This document shows, piece by piece, positions 6,505 through 15,273 of a DNA stretch of 64,000 nucleotides. Position 1 is the first letter of the stretch. Each line of letters begins with the position of its first letter. Under the pieces are notes generated by a model. That model searched no databases. It was not told where the DNA came from and worked only from the letters and a program-made list of their open reading frames with translations. The DNA is taken from contig NZ_CP039964.1 of assembly GCF_005234135.1 (NCBI RefSeq), positions 2,162,001 through 2,226,000 on the forward strand. The letters are read 5' to 3'. The translations under genes were made by a program, and so were the position numbers. The DNA is from Pseudorhodobacter turbinis. GTDB lineage: Bacteria > Pseudomonadota > Alphaproteobacteria > Rhodobacterales > Rhodobacteraceae.

Positions 6505-9024
6505 ATGTCATTTCTGACGCTGCTGACCGATATTCTGTTTGTGGGCCACAGCCTTGTCGGCCCCTCTTTGCCGCCGATGATAGAGGGGGGGCTGCGCGCG
6601 CAAGGGCAACCGATGGAGGTTGCATCGCAGGTTATCAACGGCGCGCCGCTGCGGTTTTCATGGGATAACAGCCAAGAGGGCGAACGTGGCGATGCCCGTG
6701 CGATCCTGCCCAAGGGCAACACTAAGGTGCTTGTTCTGGCCGAGGCGGTTCCGGTGGCGGCCCATGTCGAATGGAACGACAGCGCGGCCTATGTTGCCAA
6801 ATTCGCAGGGCTGGCGTGGGAGGCGCGGCCCGATACCCAAGTCTATATCTATGAGACATGGCCCAGCCTGCAAAGCGGGCCGGGCGCGGTGGTCGAAGGT
6901 GATCCGGGCGCAAATGTGCCATGGCGCGAACGTTTGACTGCCGATTTGCCGCTGTGGGAGGGGATGACCGCACAGGCCAATGCCATCCGTCCAGAAGGCG
7001 CACCGCTGGTGCGGGTTATTCCGGCGGGGCAGGCGATGGGGCAATTGGCCGATGCGATTGCGGCGGGACAGGTGGCGGGTATCGACAGCATCAAGGCGCT
7101 GTTTTCCGATGATCTCCACCCGGATGAACGCGCGCTCTATTTTTTGGCGATGGTGCATGTAGCGGTGATAACGGGCAAGGATCCGACAGGCCTTCCGCCC
7201 AAGTTGACCCGTCATTGGCTAAGCCGTCAGGCGGTTATCTCTGCAGGACAGGCGGCTGCGTTCCAGCGTATCGCGTGGCAGGCGGTGTCCGGCTATCAGG
7301 CCGATGATGTTGCCCGCATAGAGGCGCTGGCCCAAAGCGGTGGCCGAGCAGCCGCGCCCGCAGCCGTCACCACCGCCCCGCCTGTGCCCGAGGCTCCGCG
7401 CCCGATCACCAACCCGCATCTTGCGCTGGGATTGGCGGAGGTTGCCGATTGGTCGGTGCAGCAGCCATTCCTTGATGTGATGAAAACCGCGAGGCCTTGG
7501 GTCGGGCATCTGCCCGGTAAATGGGGCGGGATGGAATATGAGGCGCTGCGGGGTGGCGGTTACCTTGATGCGAACGGCTGGCCGGTGCGGCTTCCGCCCG
7601 AAGTGGTGGGCCTGTCGACGTTGATCCTGACGGACCTGCCTGAAAATGCAGGCAAGGTCGCGGGGCGCTATGTGGTGCGCTATGAAGGCAGGGGGCGCTT
7701 GAGGCTTGAAGGACGCGCCACGGTCCTAAAGGAAGCCCCCGGCCGCATAGAGTTCGATTACAGCCCCGGCCCTGGCAGTGTGATGTTGACCCTGATCGCG
7801 CAGAATGCAGATGACCCGATCCGCCAGGTCTCGGTCGTCAAGCAAGAGCATCTGGCCGCCTATGATGCAGGTGCGCTTTTCAACCCCGATTGGCTGGGCC
7901 GTATTCGCGGCGCCAAGGGGCTGCGTTTTATGGATTGGATGGATACCAACAATTCCACCCTTGCAAAGCTGGAAGACCGTCCGAAACCCTATGGTTTCAG
8001 CTGGGCCATCAACGGCGTTCCCGTCGAGGTGATGATCGCGCTGGCAAACGAGCTGCGTGCGGATGCATGGTTCACCATCCCGCATCTAGCCGAGGATGCG
8101 CTGGTCCGCGCCTATGCCATAGCGGTTCGTGACGGGTTGGCGCCGGGGCTCAAGGCGCAGGTGGAATATTCCAATGAGGTCTGGAACTGGCAGTTCGATA
8201 CCGCCGCTTGGGCCGAACGGCAATGTCAGGCCCGCTGGGGCGCGCAGGATTGCTGGGTGCAATACTACGGGCTGCGCGCGGCCGAGGTGGCCGATATCTG
8301 GGCGGATGTTTTCGGTGCGATGGCCCAAGACCGGTTGACGCGGATCATCACCACGCAAACCGGCTGGCTGGGGTTGGAGGCGCAGATCCTCGACGCGCCG
8401 CTGGTGGTCGCCGAAGGGCGCAGGCCCCCGAAAGACAGCTTTGATGCATATGCCGTCACCGGCTATTTTGCAGGCGGTTTGGGCAGCGATGAAAAGGCCC
8501 CGATGCTCAAGGAGTGGTTGGCCGAAAGCCTTCAATACGCGACCGAACAGGCCGACGCGCAAGTCTTGACAGGCGCTGCGCGTGACATCTATATCGCCAA
8601 CCACCGCTTTGATTTGGCAACGGAAAATGCCGCGATGGAGCTGGAAAACGGCTTTGTCTCGGGCCAGGCCGAGGACACGCTTGTGGCCCTGCTGGGTCAT
8701 GTCTGGCCCTATCACGCGGCGGTCGCGAAATCCGAGGGGCTGACCCTGATGATGTATGAAGGCGGAACCCATGTGGTCGCGAATGGCGCGCTGATCAATG
8801 ATGCGGACGTGACGGCGTTTTTCCACCACCTGAACTATTCGCCGCAGATGGGTGCGCTTTATGCGAAATTGATTGAGGGGTGGGCCGACCTGACGCCCGC
8901 GCCTTTCAACGCCTTCGTAGATGTATATACCCCCAATAAATGGGGAAGCTGGGGTGGTTTGCGCCACTTGGGCGATGAGAACCCGCGCTGGGATGCGCTG
9001 GCACAAGGATGCAAGACATGTTGA
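6505..9024 (+). CDS. Fusion of SGNH-like domain and GH-A-like glycosidase barrel
   Basis: 839 residues. Residues 1-270 repeat the SGNH-like pattern of the gene upstream (LFVGHSLVGPSLPP, QVYIYETW, VIPAGQ, DDLHPDE). After a proline/alanine-rich linker (about 275-300), the remainder looks like a clan GH-A TIM barrel: EYSNEVWNWQF supplies the Asn-Glu acid/base pair and MMYEGGTH a plausible nucleophile glutamate. No signal peptide is obvious at the N-terminus. It opens the polysaccharide locus and its end overlaps the following glycosyltransferase by 16 bases. A role in trimming or modifying the polysaccharide is inferred from position; substrate unknown. Confidence 0.65.
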   Translation: MSFLTLLTDILFVGHSLVGPSLPPMIEGGLRAQGQPMEVASQVINGAPLRFSWDNSQEGERGDARAILPKGNTKVLVLAEAVPVAAHVEWNDSAAYVAKFAGLAWEARPDTQVYIYETWPSLQSGPGAVVEGDPGANVPWRERLTADLPLWEGMTAQANAIRPEGAPLVRVIPAGQAMGQLADAIAAGQVAGIDSIKALFSDDLHPDERALYFLAMVHVAVITGKDPTGLPPKLTRHWLSRQAVISAGQAAAFQRIAWQAVSGYQADDVARIEALAQSGGRAAAPAAVTTAPPVPEAPRPITNPHLALGLAEVADWSVQQPFLDVMKTARPWVGHLPGKWGGMEYEALRGGGYLDANGWPVRLPPEVVGLSTLILTDLPENAGKVAGRYVVRYEGRGRLRLEGRATVLKEAPGRIEFDYSPGPGSVMLTLIAQNADDPIRQVSVVKQEHLAAYDAGALFNPDWLGRIRGAKGLRFMDWMDTNNSTLAKLEDRPKPYGFSWAINGVPVEVMIALANELRADAWFTIPHLAEDALVRAYAIAVRDGLAPGLKAQVEYSNEVWNWQFDTAAWAERQCQARWGAQDCWVQYYGLRAAEVADIWADVFGAMAQDRLTRIITTQTGWLGLEAQILDAPLVVAEGRRPPKDSFDAYAVTGYFAGGLGSDEKAPMLKEWLAESLQYATEQADAQVLTGAARDIYIANHRFDLATENAAMELENGFVSGQAEDTLVALLGHVWPYHAAVAKSEGLTLMMYEGGTHVVANGALINDADVTAFFHHLNYSPQMGALYAKLIEGWADLTPAPFNAFVDVYTPNKWGSWGGLRHLGDENPRWDALAQGCKTC

Positions 9025-9842
9025 GTATAATCCTGCCTGCAAGCAACGAGGCCTCCTATATCGGGCCATGCCTTGAGGCGCTGCTTGCGTCGACGCCGGT
9101 GCCGGGGGGGGCAGAGGTGATCGTTGTGGCCAACGGATGCCGTGATGATACCGCCGCCCGTGCAGGCACATATGCCGCGCAGGCCGAGGCCGCCGGATGG
9201 GGCTTTACCGTGCTTGATCTGGCGCAGGGCGGCAAGATCCGCGCGCTGAATGCAGGGGATGCGCAGGCGCGCGGGGATATGCGGGCGTATCTTGATGCCG
9301 ATGTGATTGTCAGCCCGGATCTGATGGCGCAGATCGCACAGGCCTTGGCCGGCGAGGCCGCGCGCTATGCCTCGGGGCGTGCGGTTATTCCGCGGGCGCA
9401 ATCGGCTGTGACGCGGGCCTATGCGCGGTTTTGGCAAACCCTGCCTTTCGCGCAAAGTGATGCACCGGGATACGGGCTTTTTGCGGTCAATGCGGCGGGG
9501 CGTGCGCGTTGGGGGGAATTCCCCGATTTGATTTCAGATGATACCTTCGTGCGCCTGCAATTCGGCCCGGATGAGCGCGTAAGCTGCGCGGCGACGTACC
9601 GCTGGCCGATGATCGAAGGGTTTGAATCCCTGGTGCGTGTGCGGCGGCGGCAGGACCAAGGTGTTGCACAAATCGCGTCGCTTCACCCCGAAATTCTGGA
9701 GCGGGAGGCCAAGCCGAAGATGGGCCTGCGCGGTGTGTTGCAACGCGCAGGGGCCGATCCGCTGGGCTTTGCTGTCTATGCCGCCGTGTCCTTGGCCGTG
9801 AGGCTGCGGCGGGGCGGCGGCGAATGGGCGCGCGGCCGTTAG
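9009..9842 (+). CDS. Family 2 glycosyltransferase
   Basis: 277 residues. A GT-A fold is indicated by SIILPASNEASYIGPCLEAL at the start and the acidic AYLDADVIVSPDLM (metal-binding DxD-like) near residue 95. It transfers a sugar from a nucleotide donor. It begins inside the last codons of the glycosidase-like gene, so translation is likely coupled, and its stop overlaps the convergent GT4 gene by four bases. It has no clear membrane segments apart from a weakly hydrophobic stretch near the C-terminus. Confidence 0.85.
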   Translation: MQDMLSIILPASNEASYIGPCLEALLASTPVPGGAEVIVVANGCRDDTAARAGTYAAQAEAAGWGFTVLDLAQGGKIRALNAGDAQARGDMRAYLDADVIVSPDLMAQIAQALAGEAARYASGRAVIPRAQSAVTRAYARFWQTLPFAQSDAPGYGLFAVNAAGRARWGEFPDLISDDTFVRLQFGPDERVSCAATYRWPMIEGFESLVRVRRRQDQGVAQIASLHPEILEREAKPKMGLRGVLQRAGADPLGFAVYAAVSLAVRLRRGGGEWARGR

Positions 9843-11056
9843 GCCTGCCCGATCAGCGTGGCCAGTTTGGCGGCCTCGGTGTTGATGTCGTGACGTTCCA
9901 ACACCCGCGCGCGCGCAGCAGTGCCCATGGCGACCAGATCGGTATGGGGGGTCTGGGCCAGTGTTGTCATTGCCTCGGCTAAATATTGCGCGTCGCCGGC
10001 CGGTACAAGCCAGCCAGTTTCGCCGCTGACAACCAGCTCTGGCACGCCGGCAATTGCGGTGGCGATCACAGGGCGACCGGCGGCCATCGCCTCCATCACG
10101 ACCATCGGCAGACCTTCGGCAAAGGAGGGCAGGATCAGGGCCTGTGCATTGGCCAAGGCCTGACGCACACCCGCCTCATCTTGCCAGCCGGCTAGCGTGA
10201 TGCGGGTCTCAAGGTGGTTGGCGGCGATCATCGCCTCGATCTCGGGGCGGAGGGGGCCGTCACCGACCAAGGTTAGATGCAGGTCGGGATTGGTGGGGGC
10301 GGCAAGCGCCATCGCCTCAATCAAAAGCGAAAAGCCCTTTTGTTCGGCCAGCCGCCCGATCGCGACCAAGCGCGGCCCGCCTTTCGGGGGCGCCGAGGGT
10401 GTCGGAAATTTTTCTGGCTCAATCCCGCAATGAACAACATGAAGCTTGCCCCAATCGGCCAATGCCGCCCGACGGTAAAGCTGGCTGCGGCCAAAGCTGC
10501 TGATCGCCACGGTAAACGCTGCATGTTGCATTTTCTCACCCAGACACAGCCCGAGCGGTGCGTCAAACTCCTCGGGGCCATGAACGGTAAAGCTGTAGCT
10601 TGGGCCATCCATAAGGCGCGCCAACATCGCCACGGTGGCAGAGTTGGTGCCGAAATGGGCATGGATATGCGTGACGCCCAAACTGGCGCAGCGGCGGGCC
10701 ACATGCGCGGCCTCTACCAGGTAAATCATATGCCGCAAGCGCCCGCCCGTGCCCGGAGTGCCGCCCGCCCCAGCCGCCCCGCAACGCATAGCAGCCACAA
10801 AGGCTTGTGCGCTGTGACGTGGTTTCCGCAACATCCAGCGCAGGGCAGAGCATACTAGCCCCGCAAAGCCTGTCTTCAGCACATGCTCCGTCCGGTCATC
10901 CTCAGCCAGATCGGCAGGGTCCAGCAGGCTGTCGCGCTCGGACCGCATTGCGAAACGGTGGATGTCAAAGCCGCGCCGTTCCAAGGCCTGAAGCTCTCGG
11001 CGGATAAAAGTGTGGGACGCACGCGGATAGGTATTCACAATATAAGCGATTTTCAT
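9839..11056 (-). CDS. Family 4 glycosyltransferase (WcaL-like)
   Basis: 405 residues, GT-B fold. The N-terminal domain starts KIAYIVNTYPRASHTFIRRE, typical of WcaL/AmsK-like EPS enzymes, and contains HIHAHFGTNSA. The C-terminal domain has the donor-site segments AIGRLAEQKGFSLLIEAM and LPSFAEGLPMVVMEAMAAGRP with the EGLPMVVMEAMA motif of GT4 enzymes. The frame continues 24 residues upstream, but the ATG at 11056 starts the conserved domain. It converges on the GT2 gene and likely adds one sugar to the EPS repeat unit. Confidence 0.88.
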   Translation of the reverse strand: MKIAYIVNTYPRASHTFIRRELQALERRGFDIHRFAMRSERDSLLDPADLAEDDRTEHVLKTGFAGLVCSALRWMLRKPRHSAQAFVAAMRCGAAGAGGTPGTGGRLRHMIYLVEAAHVARRCASLGVTHIHAHFGTNSATVAMLARLMDGPSYSFTVHGPEEFDAPLGLCLGEKMQHAAFTVAISSFGRSQLYRRAALADWGKLHVVHCGIEPEKFPTPSAPPKGGPRLVAIGRLAEQKGFSLLIEAMALAAPTNPDLHLTLVGDGPLRPEIEAMIAANHLETRITLAGWQDEAGVRQALANAQALILPSFAEGLPMVVMEAMAAGRPVIATAIAGVPELVVSGETGWLVPAGDAQYLAEAMTTLAQTPHTDLVAMGTAARARVLERHDINTEAAKLATLIGQA

Positions 11057-11317
11057 TTCGTCGCCTTCTGAAACGGGAGGGCTGATGTTTAAGCTTGGAA
11101 TTGCATAATGCCGTTCCAAACCAGTCATAGATTTTGACTTATTGCGCGGGGGGCCCTTACGAAACCCCTAAAAAGCCCAAGCATGGTTATATCTATGCCC
11201 GACTCTTGCCGCATTCTTTGGTCAAATTAGGTCAACGCCGAAACACGATATGAAGTGTCAGGCTAAATGGTGGGCCCGGATCGGGCGGAAATACCGTGAT
11301 ACGCAAAGGAAGAAGAT

Positions 11318-11527
11318 ATGATCATCGGCATTTTGTTTGCAGGCATTCTCTTGGCATTAGGTACGATGATTGCTGCGTTGGTTGCAGGTTTTCCGATTTG
11401 GCTGGCCCTGATGCTGTATCCGGTTGTTGGCACGATAGGGGCCATGGGGTTTGTTGCATTGGCGCTCTTGCTCAAGAAAAGAGATGACGCTGATGATATG
11501 ACTGCCTGTGCCGTAGTCGCTCGCTAA
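11318..11527 (+). CDS. Small membrane protein of unknown function
   Basis: 69 residues with two predicted membrane helices (about 3-24 and 27-52) and a short charged tail KKRDDADD. A good ribosome site (AGGAAGAAG) precedes the ATG, which supports a real gene despite the size. It lies alone between the GT4 gene and the sugar transferase gene. I do not recognise a family. Confidence 0.6.
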   Translation: MIIGILFAGILLALGTMIAALVAGFPIWLALMLYPVVGTIGAMGFVALALLLKKRDDADDMTACAVVAR

Positions 11528-11985
11528 GCGCTGGGCCTTATAGGTCGTTGATTTATAAAATTTCTGGTTGGGGCATGGTCAAATCCGTGCCCCTTATTCG
11601 TTTGCGATGTCGCCAGATTCACGGTCTTGGGCCGCAATAGGCGAATCCCGCGACTCACTTTCTTAATTTGGTTAATTTTCCCGGCTAAAACAATTACAGG
11701 ATGCATTGTTCGTAAATTTCCTGTGCGTTCGGGTGAATATGGATAAAATATCGTGGTAAATTTGACTTAAATGCGCCGAGAACGTGACATAGCCCTCGCC
11801 AAACCCGGTCACTTTGAGTAAAAATGTAAATGGGGGCGTAACTGCCGGGTACGTATAATGATTTGTTTGTGTTTTTCTATCAGTGCTGCGATTGCACGAC
11901 GTGGTGATGCTGCGTGTGGCTTCATGGCGAGGGGTGTTGACGTTGATTTTGCCTGTCCTGCCAAATTGAAATCTGGATCGTAACA
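11528..11985 (+). other. Intergenic region before the priming transferase gene
   Basis: About 460 bases, more A+T-rich than the surrounding genes, with no convincing gene. It holds a terminator-like hairpin (11570-11593) near its start and probably the promoter of the ExoY-like gene. No clear -35/-10 pair could be assigned. Confidence 0.5.
11570..11593 (+). terminator. Possible terminator hairpin after the small membrane protein gene
   Basis: Inverted repeat GGGGCA (11570-11575) and TGCCCC (11588-11593) with a 12-base loop, followed by a partly T-rich stretch TTATTCGTTT. The stem is short. Confidence 0.4.
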
Positions 11986-12696
11986 ATGAAAATGACTCCT
12001 TCCGATATGATCGCCGCAGAAGTCGGTGGGATCGAGTATCCTGCGCGTGCTGCTGCACCTACGGCCATCCCGCAACGCCCTTCGCGGCGTGGGATTTATC
12101 GTGGTTTGTTCAAGCGGGTGTTCGATACCGCAGCTGTCGTTGTTGCTGCTCCGATTATTCTGCCGCTGATTGCCGGATTGGCGCTGGCTGTCCGGCGCGA
12201 TGGCGGTCGGGCGTTTTACACCCAGCAACGCGTCGGGCTCGACGGGCGGCACTTTCGTTTGTGGAAATTGCGCAGCATGGTTAGCGATGCGGATGAGCGG
12301 ATGGCCGATTATCTTTCTGCAAACCCGCAGGCGCGTATCGAATGGGAAACCACGCAAAAGCTGAAGCAAGATCCACGGATCACACCTTTCGGTTTGTTCT
12401 TGCGCCGGTCATCGCTGGATGAGCTGCCCCAGCTTTGGAATGTAATTCGTGGCGAGATGAGCCTTGTTGGCCCGCGCCCGATGATGCTTAACCAGCAAGC
12501 GCTTTACCCTGGCCAAGCCTACTACCGCTTGCGGCCCGGCATCACCGGATACTGGCAAACGCGCGGTCGCAATGATACCACGTTTGAAGCGCGGGTTGGG
12601 TATGACGAGGCATATGATGCCGAGGTCTCTTTGGCCACAGACCTGAAAGTTCTGACGGAAACGATCGGTGTTGTTGCTAAAGGCACCGGCTTCTGA
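11986..12696 (+). CDS. ExoY-like undecaprenyl-phosphate sugar phosphotransferase
   Basis: 236 residues, the short ExoY/CpsE-like bacterial sugar transferase type. One membrane segment lies around residues 48-68 (AAVVVAAPIILPLIAGLALA). The catalytic domain shows RAFYTQQRVGLDGRHF, FGLFLRRSSLDELPQLWNV and the motif GEMSLVGPRPM. It transfers a sugar phosphate to the lipid carrier undecaprenyl phosphate and starts EPS repeat-unit synthesis at the inner membrane. The sugar cannot be told from sequence. A strong terminator follows. Confidence 0.92.
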   Translation: MKMTPSDMIAAEVGGIEYPARAAAPTAIPQRPSRRGIYRGLFKRVFDTAAVVVAAPIILPLIAGLALAVRRDGGRAFYTQQRVGLDGRHFRLWKLRSMVSDADERMADYLSANPQARIEWETTQKLKQDPRITPFGLFLRRSSLDELPQLWNVIRGEMSLVGPRPMMLNQQALYPGQAYYRLRPGITGYWQTRGRNDTTFEARVGYDEAYDAEVSLATDLKVLTETIGVVAKGTGF

Positions 12697-12718
12697 GCTA
12701 CGCCTCGATTGTGTATGA

Positions 12719-12753
12719 AAAAGCCCCGCACCGGTTTTCGGCGCGGGGCTTTT
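12719..12753. terminator. Bidirectional intrinsic terminator
   Basis: Perfect 11-bp inverted repeat AAAAGCCCCGC (12719-12729) and GCGGGGCTTTT (12743-12753), with T-runs on both strands. It separates the ExoY-like gene (+) from the Wzz-like gene (-) and can end transcription from both sides. Confidence 0.9.
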
Positions 12754-12793
12754 CTTGTTCTGGCGTAGGGCTGTCGTACCGCCCGAAAGTTGA

Positions 12794-14038
12794 TTATGTG
12801 CGCTGTTGTTTCAACGTCAAATCGGACTTGCGCAACTCGGGGATGGCAATGATGGGGCGCAGATCAAGCTCCCGTTCCAGCTGGCGTTGGGTGCGCAATA
12901 CGGGTCGTAAATGTTCCAATACAAAAGCCACAATCAGGCCGATGATCAGGCTTGCGAATGCCCCCACCAGCACCAATTTCCGCTTGCCGCCGCTGATCGG
13001 ATAATCCGGTTCGATCGCGGCCTCCAACAGTGTAAAGGTCTCTCCCTGATCACCATTTTGCAATTTTGCGGCGGTTTCGGCATCGGCGCTGCGGCGGGTG
13101 GCAACCTCATATTGCGCTTGGAGCTGGTCCAGATCACGGTCGAACTCTGCCAATGTGCGGTCGATCACTTGCGCTTGCGACAGGATATCGACGATTTCCG
13201 AGCGCCGCGTTTGCAAGGCATCGCTTTGCGCCGATATGGTCTCGATTTGTGCGCTGAGCGTGGCGACCTGGCGTTTGTCCGTGGCGCGCAGGTTCGTCTT
13301 ACGCTCAATCGCGCCACGTTCATTGCGCAGGCCAACCAGCGTTTGATTGAGAGAGCGTAACTCTGTCTCCAATCCCGTGAGTTCAATTTGTAAGATAGCC
13401 CGCTGCGTGGGCAATGCACTGAGGTGTTCGGATTGGAACTGCGCAATCTCGGCCTCTTTGGCCATGATCAGTTCCTTCAGGTTGCGCTGTTCTTGTTGGA
13501 AAAAGGTTTGCGCCTCGAGCGCGCGGGCCTTTTGATCTTCGGCACCGGCGACCAGAACGCCTTGTGCGAAATCATTTGCCACATTCGTGGCCTCGGCGCG
13601 GGTGTTGGCCTGTGCGCTGATCAGCAGGGCCGAAACCTCGGCCGGTTGCCCGAAAGAGGCCGCAGCAGCACTCGCGACAGTTTGGAAGCGGAGCGATTGG
13701 CGCAGGATATGCACTTTTTGGTCGCTCGTCAGCGGAAGGCCGGAATAAAGATTATGCCGTGCGATCACCGCCTGCATGTTCTCGCGGGTGGTCAGCTGTT
13801 GTTGGATCGCTTGCAACCTTTGGCCGGAATTTTCATGTGGCGCGGCCGCGCCGGATGCGGTGGGTGCGGTGATCGTGGGCGTTTGCACCTGAATGACGGC
13901 GGTGCTTTCGAACACCGGCGCTTTGGTGCTGAGTTGCAGAACGGTCGCAATAATGCCTACCAATGCGATCAAAGCGATCATCAAGCGGCGGCGGATCAGC
14001 ATGCCGAAGAGTTCGTCGAAGCTCTGAATTTTTCCCAT
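12794..14038 (-). CDS. Wzz/ExoP-like polysaccharide co-polymerase
   Basis: 414 residues with the co-polymerase layout: an N-terminal membrane helix (about 17-37), a large periplasmic part rich in coiled coil (about 170-330) and a second membrane helix near residues 360-382 preceded by the proline-containing PDYPISGGKRK. It is thought to set chain length and link to export in Wzx/Wzy-type pathways. The cytoplasmic kinase domain of full ExoP/Wzc proteins is absent and is encoded by the next gene upstream on the same strand. Confidence 0.88.
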   Translation of the reverse strand: MGKIQSFDELFGMLIRRRLMIALIALVGIIATVLQLSTKAPVFESTAVIQVQTPTITAPTASGAAAPHENSGQRLQAIQQQLTTRENMQAVIARHNLYSGLPLTSDQKVHILRQSLRFQTVASAAAASFGQPAEVSALLISAQANTRAEATNVANDFAQGVLVAGAEDQKARALEAQTFFQQEQRNLKELIMAKEAEIAQFQSEHLSALPTQRAILQIELTGLETELRSLNQTLVGLRNERGAIERKTNLRATDKRQVATLSAQIETISAQSDALQTRRSEIVDILSQAQVIDRTLAEFDRDLDQLQAQYEVATRRSADAETAAKLQNGDQGETFTLLEAAIEPDYPISGGKRKLVLVGAFASLIIGLIVAFVLEHLRPVLRTQRQLERELDLRPIIAIPELRKSDLTLKQQRT

Positions 14039-14043
14039 CTGAG

Positions 14044-14982
14044 TTACCTGCGTCCAAAACGGGGGCGGCGAAGACTAAGGTCTTGGGCGCGGTTCATCAT
14101 CACGCCAATCAAAGGACATTGCGCCGCCAGCAAACGCTCGCATGTGCGGACCTCGGACGCTGTGGTTTTAGTGCCGTCAATGATCAGCAATGCGGCATCG
14201 ACATGCGGCAAAAGTGCCAGAAAATCATCCGAGCCAAGCACCGGCGGGGCATCAATGACGACCATATCCGGGTCCAGTTGGCGGACCATTGTCGAAAGCA
14301 CTGCCGCTGTTGCGGGCTCATGCAGCACTTCGGCGGCATCCTGCATTGCGGTTCCGTTCAGGCCAAGCGCCAAGGTCCGGCCGAAACGGTGGAAGTGGCT
14401 TTCCAGCGGCTGCTCCCCGTTCAAATAGCCGCGGATCGTGGCGACGTCGGGCAGGCCCAGCAATGCGCCCAAACCGGGTTGGCGCAGCGCCAGATCTAGC
14501 AGGGCAGTCCGGCTGGAAGGGCAGCGTGCAAGGCTGAGCGCAAGGTTCGTGGCGACGAAGCTTTTGCCACATCCATGGGTCGGAGAGGTGATGGCCAGCC
14601 GCCGCCAGCCGTTCTGTTGCATCGCATGCAGAACACGCGTGCGTAGTATATCAAAAGAGGTTGCAACCGATGATTGTTGCGCGTTTATAAACAGACCTTT
14701 TTCAAGCAGTTTTGCTGCATCCAAAGGAGTCGGGCTAAGCGATTCCCAAACGCGGTCAGGGGTAGGTTCAGGGTGCAAAAACCTGTCCCATTCCCCGCCG
14801 TTGGAGATGGAGTTTGACGGTGCCGCAAACTGCGGGGCAGCATGGCGAAAAACCGAAACCCCGACGCTGCGCGGACGTTTTGTTTCTTTTGCAAGCTTGC
14901 GGAAGCTCTCGTCATCATGTGACGATGACCCTAGATCTGTCGGGCGCAAGGATGATGACAACACTATATCGCGGTTGGTCAT
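14044..14982 (-). CDS. CpsD/CapB-like P-loop ATPase, partner of the Wzz-like protein
   Basis: 312 residues. After a variable N-terminal 110 residues comes SFDILRTRV and the Walker A segment ITSPTHGCGKSFVATNLA, the second Walker-type motif LLDLALRQPGLG and the Walker B MVVIDAPPVLG. This is the BY-kinase/ParA-like fold of EPS regulators. The gene ends RRPRFGRR and has no tyrosine cluster, so classical autophosphorylation on a C-terminal tail is unlikely. It lies five bases upstream of the Wzz-like gene in one operon. Confidence 0.85.
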   Translation of the reverse strand: MTNRDIVLSSSLRPTDLGSSSHDDESFRKLAKETKRPRSVGVSVFRHAAPQFAAPSNSISNGGEWDRFLHPEPTPDRVWESLSPTPLDAAKLLEKGLFINAQQSSVATSFDILRTRVLHAMQQNGWRRLAITSPTHGCGKSFVATNLALSLARCPSSRTALLDLALRQPGLGALLGLPDVATIRGYLNGEQPLESHFHRFGRTLALGLNGTAMQDAAEVLHEPATAAVLSTMVRQLDPDMVVIDAPPVLGSDDFLALLPHVDAALLIIDGTKTTASEVRTCERLLAAQCPLIGVMMNRAQDLSLRRPRFGRR

Positions 14983-15273
14983 ATAAAATCAGGCTCCTGC
15001 TGCCCGAAGTATCGGATCTTCGATACGGGCGGTGTTAGATTGGCGCCCCCGCAAAAGCAGCAGGCAAGCTTCCGGCTTCTGCTGCCGTTTTTGCGCCGTT
15101 GCCGGCACGCTGTTGGCAGAATTTTCCGGGCCCCCGCCCAGCCCTATCTATCTAGCAGACAAATATTAAAAATGGAAGTGTATCAGCATGGTTTGATCGG
15201 TGCAGGAAGGCGTGGTCAAGGCCGGTTTCAGGGCTTATGATCGCGCTGAAATCTGTACGAAGGAATGTGCCCA

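Noticed and set aside
8086..9171. 361-codon antisense frame in the SGNH/glycosidase gene
   Set aside because: Antisense to a coding frame with catalytic motifs; no ribosome site or family match.
13424..14428. Long plus-strand open frame (334 codons) opposite the Wzz-like and ATPase genes
   Set aside because: It lies antisense to two well-supported genes, has no family resemblance and is a by-product of G+C-rich codon use.
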